A stretch of DNA of 64,000 nt from Lentzea aerocolonigenes (GTDB taxonomy: Bacteria > Actinomycetota > Actinomycetes > Mycobacteriales > Pseudonocardiaceae), in assembly GCF_000974445.1 (NCBI RefSeq), contig NZ_BBOJ01000017.1:1-64000 (forward strand). The letters run 5' to 3'. Shown piece by piece: positions 35,418 to 44,153 of this stretch (its first letter is position 1; each line of letters begins with the position of its first letter). The translations under genes and the position numbers were made by a program. Below the pieces are notes generated by a model. That model did not search any database, was not told the origin of the DNA, and saw nothing but the letters and a program-made list of their open reading frames with translations.

Positions 35418-36620
35418 TCACGGTTCATCGCGCAGTTCGCGACGACCTCCGCAACGCCTCGTCGCCGAGCAGGCTAACCTCAGCACCTTCGCCAGTCGCG
35501 CCATGCCCTCCGCGATCTCCTCCGGTGTGTTGGTGGTGAACGACATCCGGAACGTCGCGTGATCTGGCGTGGTCGCGAAGAACGGCGCGCCTGGCACGAA
35601 AGCGACGTCGTGGCGCAGTGCCTCCTTGAGCAGCGCCGCGCTGTCCGCTTCGCCGGGCAGCCGCAGCCACACGAACATGCCGCCGTCCGGATCGCTCCAC
35701 GTCGTGCCGACGGGAACCGTGCCGGGCAACGCGGAGATCATCGCGTCCCGGCGTGCGCCGTACTCGACGCACAGGCGTGCGACGTGTGCGTCGAGATCGT
35801 TGTGCTCGAGATATGCCGCCGCAGCCGCCTGGTCCACAGTGGACGTGTGCAGGTCGGCGGCCTGCTTCACGATCACCAGCGTGCGGAGTAGATCCGCGGG
35901 TGCCCGCAGCCAGCCCAGGCGCATGCCGGGAGCACCGATCTTCGAGAAGCTGCCGAGATAAACGGTTCTGTCGCTGATGGAAGCGAGCGGGGCGACCGCC
36001 GAGCCCCGGTAGCGGAGCTCGCCGTAGGGATCGTCCTCGACGACCCACAGGTCGTGTTCGGCGGCGATCTCCGCGATCTCCACGCGGCGTTCGGCCGAAA
36101 GAGTTCGCCCGGTCGGGTTCGCGAACGTCGGCACCAGGTAGAGCAGGCTGGGCTTCTCCGAGGCCACGACGGACCGCAGCGAGGACGGATCCAGGCCGTC
36201 GGCGTCGCCGGCGACGGGCACGATGCGCGCGCCGGCCATCTGGAAGCACTGCAACGCGGCCAGGTACGTGGGTTCCTCCACCGCCACCACGGCGCCCGGT
36301 TCCAGCAGCGCGGTGGCCACCAGCGTCAGGGCCTGCTGCGAGCCGGTGGTGATCAGGACGTCCGATGTGGGCAGTCCACGGCCCGTCAGACGGTCCGAAA
36401 CCAGCGCCCGAAGAGCCGGGTTTCCTTCTGTGGGCGCGTATTGCAGCACTGACCGGTCCCGCAACGCGAGGTCGTAGGCGGCGCGCACACCGTCCAGGTC
36501 GAACAGTTCGGGAGCGGGAAGCCCGCCGGCGAAGGAGATCACCTCGGGACGCGAGGTCAGCGCGAGCAGGTCGCGCACCGGGGAGCTGGCCACGGAGAGG
36601 GTGCGGTGCATGAACTTCAC
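35418..36620 (-). CDS. PLP-dependent aminotransferase, class I/II (AAT-I fold)
   Basis: A 400-residue aminotransferase of the 2-aminoadipate/MocR-catalytic type. Signature parts are FAGGLPAPELFDLDGV, TTGSQQALTLVATALL, VPTFANPTGRTLS, VVEDDPYGELRY and the PLP Lys in GSFSKIGAPGMRLGW. The C-terminus ends in an unusual Cys/Arg-rich tail (LACSATRRCGGRRELRDEP), perhaps from a lost stop. GTG 36620 is the longest start; ATG 36611 is an alternative. The amino donor is not known. Confidence 0.9.
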   Translation of the reverse strand: MKFMHRTLSVASSPVRDLLALTSRPEVISFAGGLPAPELFDLDGVRAAYDLALRDRSVLQYAPTEGNPALRALVSDRLTGRGLPTSDVLITTGSQQALTLVATALLEPGAVVAVEEPTYLAALQCFQMAGARIVPVAGDADGLDPSSLRSVVASEKPSLLYLVPTFANPTGRTLSAERRVEIAEIAAEHDLWVVEDDPYGELRYRGSAVAPLASISDRTVYLGSFSKIGAPGMRLGWLRAPADLLRTLVIVKQAADLHTSTVDQAAAAAYLEHNDLDAHVARLCVEYGARRDAMISALPGTVPVGTTWSDPDGGMFVWLRLPGEADSAALLKEALRHDVAFVPGAPFFATTPDHATFRMSFTTNTPEEIAEGMARLAKVLRLACSATRRCGGRRELRDEP

Positions 36621-36685
36621 GGTAATCGGAGGCGCCTCCAGTCAGACGCGGATTTTCTGTCGGTGCCCGCGGCTACCGTGACGAC

Positions 36686-37144
36686 ATGGACATCGAGACA
36701 CGCGCAGCCCAGCCCTACGCCGCCGTCAGGGCCACTGTGACGACGGAGACGTTCGCCAAGGTCGCCGACCGCCTGCCCGAGGTCATGCAGTGGCTGGCCG
36801 ACCGCGAGTTACCCGTTCTCGGCGCACCGTTCCTGCGGTACTTACGCGTGACCGGCGAGGAGTTCGAGGTCGAGGCGGGCATTCCGACCATCGCGGAGGT
36901 GCCCGCCGACGGCGACGTGTTCACGGCAACGCTGCCCGCCGGCCAGTACGCGGTAGCGCTGCACGAGGGCAGCCCGGACGGCCTGGCCGCCGTCACCGAC
37001 CGGATGCTCGCCGGCACCGCGCGGTTCGACCGGGATGGCGACAGGTGGGGCGCACGCCTCGAAACGTACTTCACCGACCCGGCGGTGCAGCCGGACCCGA
37101 GCAAGTGGACCACGGAGGTGGCGATTCGCCTGGCCGACTCGTAG
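36686..37144 (+). CDS. GyrI-like small-molecule binding protein
   Basis: A 152-residue protein with the GyrI/AraC effector-binding fold: RAAQPYAAVRATVT at the start, GAPFLRYLRV in the middle and the DVFTATLPAGQYAVALHEGS strand pair. Free-standing members bind or hydrolyse cytotoxic small molecules. ATG 36686 is six bases after TACCGT (36674-36679), so the mRNA is probably leaderless. It is divergent from the aminotransferase. Confidence 0.85.
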   Translation: MDIETRAAQPYAAVRATVTTETFAKVADRLPEVMQWLADRELPVLGAPFLRYLRVTGEEFEVEAGIPTIAEVPADGDVFTATLPAGQYAVALHEGSPDGLAAVTDRMLAGTARFDRDGDRWGARLETYFTDPAVQPDPSKWTTEVAIRLADS

Positions 37145-37189
37145 CACACGAGGTGAGGTGGCGCACGGGGTACGCGACCACGGCAGTCC

Positions 37190-37480
37190 GGCGTCACCAG
37201 GCAGCGCTGCATCGGCGGGCAAGCTGTGCCGGTCGAGCGGCGCCGTGCCGATGGGCAGTGCTGTGCCGGTGGGCAGCGCCGTGCCGGTCGAGCGGCGTCT
37301 TGGGCGGGCAGTGCTGTGCCGGTGGCAGCGCCACGCCGGTGGGCTGCGCAGTGCCGGTGGCCAAACGCCACGCGGGCGGGCAGCGCCACACCAAGGGCAA
37401 CACCACACCGGAGGCGACGCTGTGTCCGCAGGCAACGTGACGCGAGTGGGGGCACCACACGGGTAGCGCCATGCGGGCGG
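37190..37480. repeat. Degenerate ~18-bp tandem repeat array
   Basis: About 15 imperfect units of roughly GCCGTGCCGGTGGGCAGC run through this stretch. They are clearest at 37222-37340 and decay toward the right end. Confidence 0.7.
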
Positions 37481-37609
37481 GGAGGGCCTGGCCGATGCTC
37501 GCCTCTACGACCTTGCCCACCCGGCACGACCTCGCCCACCCAGCGCGGCGTGACCAACCAGCGGCGTGCCCACCTGGCGCGGCGTGGCCCGAGGTTCACT
37601 GGCATCGCA

Positions 37610-37698
37610 CGGTCCGCTGTCGGGGCGCGGTTCGTCGTCGGGGGGACTCCGCTGTCTGGACGCGGTTCGCTGTCTGGGCGCGGTCCGCTGTTGGGACA
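37610..37698. repeat. Second ~18-bp tandem repeat array
   Basis: Five units resembling CGGTTCGCTGTCTGGGCG follow each other. The unit sequence differs from the first array but the period is the same. Confidence 0.7.
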
Positions 37699-37766
37699 CA
37701 GCCCTCCGTGTAGCGCCCCGCAGCCGATCACCCACCACTCACCATCGAGGTGGCAGCACTCGACAC

Positions 37767-37789
37767 CTATATGCCAGTCGAGCTATATT
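37767..37789 (+). promoter_or_regulatory. ArsR-gene promoter with CTATAT direct repeats
   Basis: CTATATGCC (37767) and CTATATTGCC (37783) are direct repeats 16 bases apart. TATATT at 37784-37789 is six bases before the ArsR ATG, giving a leaderless transcript. The repeats are likely bound by ArsR itself. Confidence 0.55.
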
Positions 37790-37795
37790 GCCCGC

Positions 37796-38107
37796 ATGGC
37801 ATCTACATTCGCCGTCCTGGCGGATCCGAGCCGCCGGGAGATCCTCGACCTCCTGCGTGACCGCGAGCGCCCGGTCGGCTACCTGGTCGACCGGATGACG
37901 CTCACTCAGCCGACCGTCTCGAAGCACCTCAAGGTGCTGAGGGAAGCCGGCCTGGTCGAGGTGCGCACCGACGCCCAACGGCGCTGGTACCGGCTCTCCC
38001 CCGGGCCGCTCGCGGAGATCGACGCCTGGCTCGCGCCCTACCGGCGGATGTGGGAGAAGAGCCTGGACGCGCTCGAACGGCGACTCGACGAGATCGAAGG
38101 GGACTGA
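37796..38107 (+). CDS. ArsR-family regulator
   Basis: A 103-residue winged-helix repressor. It begins STFAVLADPSRREILDLLRD and has the recognition helix TQPTVSKHLKVLREAGLVEV, followed by RTDAQRRWYRLSPGPLAEIDAWL. There is no metal-binding Cys pair, so it is a non-metal ArsR of the type paired with AHSA1 proteins. The AHSA1 gene follows three bases later. ATG 37796 is six bases after TATATT. Confidence 0.93.
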   Translation: MASTFAVLADPSRREILDLLRDRERPVGYLVDRMTLTQPTVSKHLKVLREAGLVEVRTDAQRRWYRLSPGPLAEIDAWLAPYRRMWEKSLDALERRLDEIEGD

Positions 38108-38110
38108 CCC

Positions 38111-38992
38111 GTGGACGTCGAACTGCGGATGATCGAGGGCAGGCCCGTCCTGCGCTTCGAGCGCAGGTTGCGGCACTCGCCGGAGAAGGTCTGGCGGGTC
38201 GTCACCGATCCGGCCGAGATGAAGCACTGGTTCCCGGCCGAGGTCGAGATCGACGGCCGGAAGATGCGCTTCACGTTCCCCGAGGCGGCGCCGGTCGACT
38301 CCGACGGCGGCGAGGGCGAGTTGCTCGAGTCCGATCCGCCGAAGGTGTTCGCGTTCCGGTGGCTCAACGACGTGCTGCGCTTCGAGATCCTGCCCGACGA
38401 CGAAGGCTGCCTGCTGGTCTTCACGGCGGTGGTCACGAACAGGCTGTCGGTCGGCCGCGACGCACCCGGCTGGATCACCTGCCTGGACGCGCTGGTCGCT
38501 CACGCGGACGGCACGAAGTTCGAGCCGCCGGCGGAATGGCTTCCGCGCATCGAGCACTACGTCAGGAAGTTCGGCCTCGACGAGGGCGTCGACACCCCCA
38601 CGGGCGTGAAGTTCGTGCGCGACCTCGTCTGGAAGCCGCTCGACGACGTGTGGCAGGTCCTCGCCGAAGGCACCGAGGACGCTGTGCCTCCCAGGGCCGC
38701 GCATCCCGGCCTCACACCGGGCGATGTCATCAGGTTCGAGCCGCCGCGCCTGCTGGAGTACGAGTGGCTCCTCGACGGCGAGGCGAAGGGCGTGGTGCGC
38801 TGGGAGTTCGAGCACGTGCCGTTGCAGGGCACCACGGTCACGCTGGTCCAGGAGAACGCCCACGGCCCCGAAGCCCTGGCCGCGTGGCACGTGCACCTGG
38901 AGCTGTTCTTCGCCGCCACGCAGGGCGAGATCCGCTGCCCCTGGCCTGCCGACCGGGAGGAGGAACTCGCCAAGCGCTACGCCGAGAAGTGA
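38111..38992 (+). CDS. Tandem AHSA1/SRPBCC domain protein
   Basis: A 293-residue protein with an N-terminal AHSA1 domain (FERRLRHSPEKVWRVVTDPAEMKHWFPAEVEID). The C-terminal half resembles a second AHSA1-like helix-grip domain (RFEPPRLLEYEWLLDGEAKGVVRWEFEHV) that has lost its opening segment. Such proteins are regularly encoded with an ArsR regulator. They bind hydrophobic ligands. GTG 38111 follows the ArsR stop closely. Function not established. Confidence 0.88.
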   Translation: MDVELRMIEGRPVLRFERRLRHSPEKVWRVVTDPAEMKHWFPAEVEIDGRKMRFTFPEAAPVDSDGGEGELLESDPPKVFAFRWLNDVLRFEILPDDEGCLLVFTAVVTNRLSVGRDAPGWITCLDALVAHADGTKFEPPAEWLPRIEHYVRKFGLDEGVDTPTGVKFVRDLVWKPLDDVWQVLAEGTEDAVPPRAAHPGLTPGDVIRFEPPRLLEYEWLLDGEAKGVVRWEFEHVPLQGTTVTLVQENAHGPEALAAWHVHLELFFAATQGEIRCPWPADREEELAKRYAEK

Positions 38993-38993
38993 C

Positions 38994-40582
38994 TCACGCG
39001 TACCGCACGCTCTCGACCAGGAAGCGCCAGTCCCGAGGGCATCGGCGCCCGAAACGCCGTGCGCTCGCCCGTTCGTACTCCAGCACGGCCCTGCGCAGGG
39101 TCCGGGGGTCCGCGGTCAGGTCCTCGAGCTCCTCGATGTCGGCGGCGGTGAGCCTGACCTCGGTGATCCTCGCCGGGTCGAGCCGGGCGATCGACCACCA
39201 GCAGGTGGCTGCGGCGTAGTCGTAGCCCAGACCGCGGAACTTCTCCTCTGCCACGAGGAGGTCGCGGACGGCGCTCGCCCTGTCACGGCTGCCGAGCGAG
39301 AGTTCCGCACGGACCTGGTGCGACCTCGCCACCGCTTCCGGATATGCGTCGGCCTCGATGACACCGGTGACGAACTCCTTGCCCTCGTTGTACTTGCGAG
39401 CGGCATGGCAGAGACGTGCGCGCAACACCATCAGCCACGAGTACCGCTCACCGCCGGGTGTCAGCAGGACTTCCGCGGTCGTCGCCTTCTTCACCGCGAC
39501 GGTGAGGTTCGCCCGGTCACCGGTCAGCTGGAAGCGCGCCAGCCACCACTCCGCGCTCAGGGAGGCGCACATCCCCGCCTCCTCGCTCGCACGGCCGGAG
39601 ATCGTGCAGAACCGCTCGATCGCCTGCAGCAGAAGCAATTCGCTCTTGCGCAGGTAGAAGTCACGATCGAACGCCACACCCTCGGCCGCCATGCGCAAGA
39701 ACACCGTTGCGTGACAGAGGATTCCGCGCGCCGCCGTGTACAGGTCGCGGTACTTCTCCGCGATCTTCGTGCCGTCCTCCGCGGCAGCCGCGGCCCGCAC
39801 CAACCGGTGCTCGCGCAACAGGTACCACGCCTGCCCCTCGATGAGGATCTTCGCCTCCAGCGCTCCCTCACCGCGCAGGCGCTCGGTCGCGGACAGCGTG
39901 CGCAGGCACATCTCGGACGTGCGCCGCACCAGGTCCACGTCACCGTGTGCCTTGGCAGCGCCTACCACCGAGTCGAACGACCTGGCGAGCTCGATGTCCC
40001 CCTCACCGATCTCGACCAGCCGCAGCGCCAGCGCGTGCGCCGCCGGCTCGGCCGGATCGAGATCTTCCAGGTCCCGCAACAGTTCCCGCACGCTCGGCGA
40101 CGCCGTGGACGATTCCACGCTCATCGTCACACCACCTTCCCCACCCCCCGCGCCCGAGAGCGCTTTCACCAGCACCTCGAGCCCGGCTCCGGTGGCCGGG
40201 TCGAAGGTGTGAATCACCAGCGACTGCAACACCGCGGGCAACTGGTTCTTGTCGAACCGCGGTGGCACCACCGGCACGACACCGCACCGGTAGGCCTCGT
40301 CGTGGTGGTAGAGCTTGTGCCGCAACAACCTCGCCTCGTACCTGATGCCCCTGCGCTCGACGAAACCGTTGGACTCCAGGGCCCTCAGTCCGGCGAGACG
40401 ACCACGAGCACGGTGCGGTCGCGGAACCCCTCTTCCATCCACGACGTGATGGCCAACGGCCGGACGGCGGGCAGATCACCGTCCCACCACACGTCGAACC
40501 CCCGTGACCGCAAGCCGGCCACCAGCGCGGAGGCGGCACAACCGCCGTCGCTGTTGCTGTAACTAACGAAGAGGCCGTTCAT
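38994..40582 (-). pseudogene. SEFIR/TIR-like domain - TPR protein with internal frameshift
   Basis: The N-terminal part from ATG 40582 reads FVSYSNSDGGCAASALVAGLRSRGFDVWWDGD and VLVVVSPD, a SEFIR/TIR-type fold, then hits TGA at 40385-40387. The remainder of the same domain (ALESNGFVERRGIRYEARLLRHKLYHHD) continues in another frame, consistent with loss of one base near 40387. A helical repeat region (TPR-like, about 350 residues) follows to 38994. GGGGAG precedes the ATG. It may be a pseudogene, a sequencing error or use a -1 shift. Intact relatives act in signalling or defence. Confidence 0.7.
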
Positions 40583-40873
40583 CGCCACTCCCCCGCGTCG
40601 CGGCGATCCAGCGGGGGGACGAGGTGGGTCGTCTGGTGCTCATGAGGGCCTCCTGGTGGGCGGGGGGTGACCTGCGGCCACCGATCACTCTGGATCGATG
40701 AGGCGAGGCCATCGCGCCGGAAGGGCCCTGATGGCGGAAGTCAGAACCGGTCGAACGTCATACGCTGACGACGGCGTTGTCCACTCGCCTCACTTTGCGC
40801 TGTGGTGCGGGATAGCGGCGTTGCCACCGGACGGGTGTCTGTTGGCGCAGGCACCCGTCCGACTTCGAGCTGG
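40583..40873. other. Intergenic stretch with no clear feature
   Basis: These 291 bases between the SEFIR gene start and the XRE stop hold the SEFIR ribosome site (GGGGAG) and GC-rich sequence. I see no gene, repeat or strong hairpin. Confidence 0.5.
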
Positions 40874-41785
40874 TCAGCCTCCCAGGTGTTTGAGCCGCTC
40901 GTCGATGACGCGCGGCGTTTCGCTGGCGGGCAGTGCGAACTTCTCGAGCTGGAAGAAGTACGTGAGGTACTCCCGCACGACTTCCGAGTCGACCTGGAGC
41001 AGCGACGGGCGGTACAGCTCTTCGAGGAACAACGAGTAGTCCTCCTCGTCCTCGCTGATCTCGAGGATGGAGAAGGACCCCTTCATGGCGGGGTGCAGGC
41101 CCGCCCCGAACGGGACGATCTGAACGGTCAGCTGGTCGGTCGCAGCCAGGTCCTTGATGTGGAGGAGCTGTTCTCGCAGCACCTCGGCACCGCCGATCAC
41201 GCGGTGCAACGCCGATTCATCGATGACGAAGAACATTTCCGGCCCGTCCGGGCCAATCAGGTTCTGCCGGTGCATGCGGATGTCGACACCGCGCCGCACG
41301 TCCTCAGCATCGTCGCCACCTGCGGCCACGATCGCGTTTGCGTAGCGGCGCGTTTGCAACATGCCTGGAATGACCGACGTCTGGACGTACCGGCAGCGGA
41401 TCGCCACCGACTCGAGTTCGATGAACTGGGCGAACCCCTTGGGCAGCCCCCGGTACTTCGCCATCCACGCAGGCCGCTTGGTCGCACGGGCGAGGTCGAC
41501 CAGCTCGTCCACGCGAGCGGGCTCCGTGATGCCGTAGTGCAGCAGCAAAGCCCTCAAATCGGTGACCGATATGCCGCTTTTGCCCTGTTCGATGCGGATG
41601 ACCTTCGAAGTGGACCAGTCGAGCGCTTCCGCGACAGAGTCCTGGGTGAGCTTCCGGGCCTCGCGGGCCTGCCTCAGCTCACTCAGCAGCTTCCTCTGCT
41701 GTGCAACGGGATTTCCCTTAACGGTCAAGGCGCAGCGCTCCCTCTGCGGCACGGATGACTGGCGTGCCTGCCACCATTCTGCCAC
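40874..41785 (-). CDS. XRE-DUF5753 transcriptional regulator
   Basis: A regulator of about 284-303 residues. The N-terminal helix-turn-helix contains LRQAREARKLTQDSVAEALDWSTSKVIRIEQGKSG. The DUF5753 domain follows with SVIPGMLQTRRYANAIV and DQLTVQIVPFGAGLHPAMKGSFSILE. These WhiJ-like proteins work with a DUF397 partner, here 157 bases upstream. TTG 41728 (TVKGNPVAQQRK) is a likely start because family proteins begin there; GTG 41785 is the longest. ACTTGC direct repeats upstream may be its operator. Confidence 0.9.
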   Translation of the reverse strand: MAEWWQARQSSVPQRERCALTVKGNPVAQQRKLLSELRQAREARKLTQDSVAEALDWSTSKVIRIEQGKSGISVTDLRALLLHYGITEPARVDELVDLARATKRPAWMAKYRGLPKGFAQFIELESVAIRCRYVQTSVIPGMLQTRRYANAIVAAGGDDAEDVRRGVDIRMHRQNLIGPDGPEMFFVIDESALHRVIGGAEVLREQLLHIKDLAATDQLTVQIVPFGAGLHPAMKGSFSILEISEDEEDYSLFLEELYRPSLLQVDSEVVREYLTYFFQLEKFALPASETPRVIDERLKHLGG

Positions 41786-41942
41786 CTAGCAAGTTGAGTG
41801 CAAGTAGTATGCCTGCGGGCAAAGTGAACGTCCTTAAACTGACATGTTTTACACCGACAGGCGTCAAGACACTACATGCCAACAAGATCAAGACAGGCCT
41901 GGGCGGGTTCGCCCGATCGAGCGAACCTACGGGCGGAGTGCG

Positions 41943-42128
41943 TCAGAACGACGAGGCAAGCACCACGAAAGCGGACCACGCGGACGCAGAGAAGCCGAGC
42001 AATGCTCCAGACCGATCTTTGCTGTCCCGGACCAGGACGGTTTCCCGCACGTCAACAGCAAACTCAACGCACGAGCTACCAGAGTCACCGCTGTAGGAGC
42101 TTCGGATCCACCTGAGCTCTGCCGCCAT
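41943..42128 (-). CDS. DUF397 domain protein
   Basis: A 61-residue protein with the DUF397 signature: RWIRSSYSGDSGSSCVEFAV, then VLVRDSKDRSGALLGFSASAW. DUF397 proteins are partners of XRE-DUF5753 regulators in a WhiJ-type switch; the pair here is adjacent and co-directional. AGGAGG lies six bases before ATG 42128. An upstream in-frame start at 42203 is less likely. Confidence 0.92.
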   Translation of the reverse strand: MAAELRWIRSSYSGDSGSSCVEFAVDVRETVLVRDSKDRSGALLGFSASAWSAFVVLASSF

Positions 42129-42288
42129 CGCCGTCCTCCTCGCAGGTCCCCGACAGCCCGACGAGGCCACCTCTGAGGTTAGGTACAACAAGTTGATCGA
42201 CACACCGCCAGAGGTGCCCAGCGCAGTAGACAGAAAGGTGTCATTTCAAGGACACGCCACGAGCGGAACCTGTTGGCATGACATGGAA

Positions 42289-43134
42289 TCAGAGCGTGGC
42301 GAAGCGGTCAACGCCCACGCCGCTGATCAACAACCGCTCCTTGCGGTTCCCCGTCAGCCGCTGCGTCCAGTCGACGAACCCGCCGTCGCCGATTTCCACG
42401 CCGTCGAGGAAAACCTTGAAGCACAAGCCCTTGTAGTACCCGGTGCGGCGAGAGGCATCGGACGGCAGGTCGCCGCGCACCACCTCGAACCGAGGATCCA
42501 GCACAGTCACACGGATCTCGACGTCCCCACACCCCTCCCGCAAGAACGCGATGTGCTCAGCAAAGTGCTGACGTTCAAAGGCCAGCGACCCCCGGTCACG
42601 CCCCGCGGACACCAGCGCGAACAACGTGAAGTGGGCGAACCTCCCGGCACCGCTGAACAACTGCGCCCGCACCACGCGCTGCACCGCCGCCAGCCGCACG
42701 TCGTCCGGACCGGTCTGCCTGCGCACCGCGGCTTCCAGCGCCAGCGCGTTCGTCGGGTCGGCGGCCACCTCCGTGCCGCGGATCGTCGACAGCACGTTGT
42801 TCTGGTCCATCTCCGCCACGGCCGAGCAGGTTCCCAGCGGTGCCACGGGAGCGAGGCCCAGCACGGAGAACGACGGCGGCAGCGCGGCTAGCAGCCGGTC
42901 CTCCGCCGCCCTCAACACACCGAACGGCACGGAGGACGGTGCCACGAAGCGGTCGGAGCGGTACTGCCGCAACACGTCCGGGCCGGACAGCGCGTCCGCG
43001 CGCCGCCGCATCAACGCGAGCAGCACGCTGGTGAGGTCGCTGCCCGGCAGACGCGCGAGCCGGTCCAGCGCCTCTTCTCCGCCCAACGCGCGCAGCACCC
43101 GCTTCAAGACACCCATGTCCACCATGGTCCGCAT
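42289..43134 (-). CDS. Hypothetical protein, conserved-looking
   Basis: A 281-residue soluble protein that I do not recognise. Parts with strong coding character are LGGEEALDRLARLPGSDLTSVLLALMRRRA, VAPLGTCSAVAEMDQNNVLSTIRGTEVAADPTNALALEAA and GYYKGLCFKVFLDG. The MDQNNVLSTIRGTEV-type block looks like an enzyme active-site segment. There are three candidate ATGs at 43134, 43125 and 43116. It is divergent from the methyltransferase, whose promoter is 23 bases from its start. Confidence 0.65.
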   Translation of the reverse strand: MRTMVDMGVLKRVLRALGGEEALDRLARLPGSDLTSVLLALMRRRADALSGPDVLRQYRSDRFVAPSSVPFGVLRAAEDRLLAALPPSFSVLGLAPVAPLGTCSAVAEMDQNNVLSTIRGTEVAADPTNALALEAAVRRQTGPDDVRLAAVQRVVRAQLFSGAGRFAHFTLFALVSAGRDRGSLAFERQHFAEHIAFLREGCGDVEIRVTVLDPRFEVVRGDLPSDASRRTGYYKGLCFKVFLDGVEIGDGGFVDWTQRLTGNRKERLLISGVGVDRFATL

Positions 43135-43168
43135 CCGGGCGAGCGGATTTCCTGGCTACGGTTGGTCC

Positions 43169-43903
43169 ATGACCGATGCCACGCCAGAGGGTGAACTCTG
43201 GGGCCGCAGGGCCGCGCAGCGAGCCGCGCTCGGCGCGAAGATGTCCATGCCCGCGTGGAAGACCGCCGTCGAACGCACGAACATCGGGCAAGGCACCAGA
43301 GTCCTCGACCTGGCGTGTGGCAGCGGCGAGTTCTGCGCCCTGGCAACGGAAGCGGGGGCGCGCGCCACCGGGATCGACGCGTCGAACGAGATGATCAGGC
43401 TGGCCCGGCGAGCCGCGCCCGCCGCGGAGTTCCACGTGCGTGCTCTGGGGCCGTTGCCTTGGGAGGACGGCACGTTCGACGTCGTGACGGCGTTCAACGC
43501 GCTGTTCTTCGCACCTGACCCCGAAGCGGCGTTCGCGGAGGCCGTCAGGGTCAGCAAGGACTACGTGGTCGTGTGCGACTGGCACCCCGAGCACACGAGC
43601 GACGTCCTCGCCGTCGGGTGGGCGATCAGGGGACCCAGCGGTCGCCGGCGTCCCGAGATGCCGGAACCGCACGAGAACCTCACGATCGACATTCCTCAGC
43701 ACTATCCGGATGAGGACACGATGCTGCGAGCCTTCCTGAGCACAGGCGGCTACCAGCGCATGATCGAGAGTGAGGGTGAAGAAAGCGTCGCGGAGAAGAT
43801 CAAGGCCGCGACAGAACCGTACCGAACCCCAGACGGTGGCTATCAGCTCGAGAACAAGTACCTGATGTCAATCTTCCGCAAGAACGAGATCCCCGGGAAT
43901 TGA
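43169..43903 (+). CDS. SAM-dependent methyltransferase, class I
   Basis: A 244-residue methyltransferase. The SAM motif is VLDLACGSGEFCALA, followed by GIDASNEMIRLARRAAP and DVVTAFNALFFAPDP. The C-terminal third carries the substrate cap. ATG 43169 is six bases after TACGGT (43157-43162), so the transcript is probably leaderless. The acceptor is unknown; no biosynthetic neighbours are seen. Confidence 0.9.
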   Translation: MTDATPEGELWGRRAAQRAALGAKMSMPAWKTAVERTNIGQGTRVLDLACGSGEFCALATEAGARATGIDASNEMIRLARRAAPAAEFHVRALGPLPWEDGTFDVVTAFNALFFAPDPEAAFAEAVRVSKDYVVVCDWHPEHTSDVLAVGWAIRGPSGRRRPEMPEPHENLTIDIPQHYPDEDTMLRAFLSTGGYQRMIESEGEESVAEKIKAATEPYRTPDGGYQLENKYLMSIFRKNEIPGN

Positions 43904-43906
43904 GAA

Positions 43907-44122
43907 TCAGGCGGCGTCGAGCAACGCGTGGCCGGCGCTGGTCAGCGCGGCGGGGCCGGGACGGGTGCTGATCAGGCCCGCGGAGGTCAGGCGCAGGCCG
44001 ATGAACTGGTCGGCGCAGCACAGGCCGTCGACGAGGAGGGAGCTTCCGGCGATCTCGCACCTGCCGTCGGCAACTGCTCTGAGAACTGCGCGGTCGCGGT
44101 GTGTGAGCGATGAGGCGGTCAT
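43907..44122 (-). CDS. Small winged-helix-like protein
   Basis: A 71-residue protein: THRDRAVLRAVADGRCEIAGSSLLVDGLCCADQF followed by GLRLTSAGLISTRPGPAALTSAGHALLDAA. The ordering of helices with a final LTSAGHALL segment suggests a small winged-helix DNA-binding fold. AGGAGA lies five bases before ATG 44122, supporting real translation. It lies between the methyltransferase and dinB, on the dinB strand. Confidence 0.65.
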   Translation of the reverse strand: MTASSLTHRDRAVLRAVADGRCEIAGSSLLVDGLCCADQFIGLRLTSAGLISTRPGPAALTSAGHALLDAA

Positions 44123-44153
44123 CTTCTTCTCCTAGCGGTAAAGCGTGTACTTA

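Larger units (their letters stand above)
37145..37795. other. Gene-free stretch with degenerate repeats
   Basis: This 651-base stretch has no convincing gene. Open frames over it consist of repeat-derived Arg/Ala/Gly runs. It holds two repeat arrays (37190-37480 and 37610-37698) and ends in the ArsR promoter. It may be decayed coding sequence or expanded spacer. Confidence 0.6.

Noticed and set aside
37035..37466. Open frames over the repeat spacer
   Set aside because: They derive from the 18-bp repeats and lack codon bias or ribosome sites.
40382..40400. Programmed -1 frameshift in the SEFIR gene
   Set aside because: No slippery heptamer or strong downstream structure is apparent at the join; a one-base deletion is simpler.
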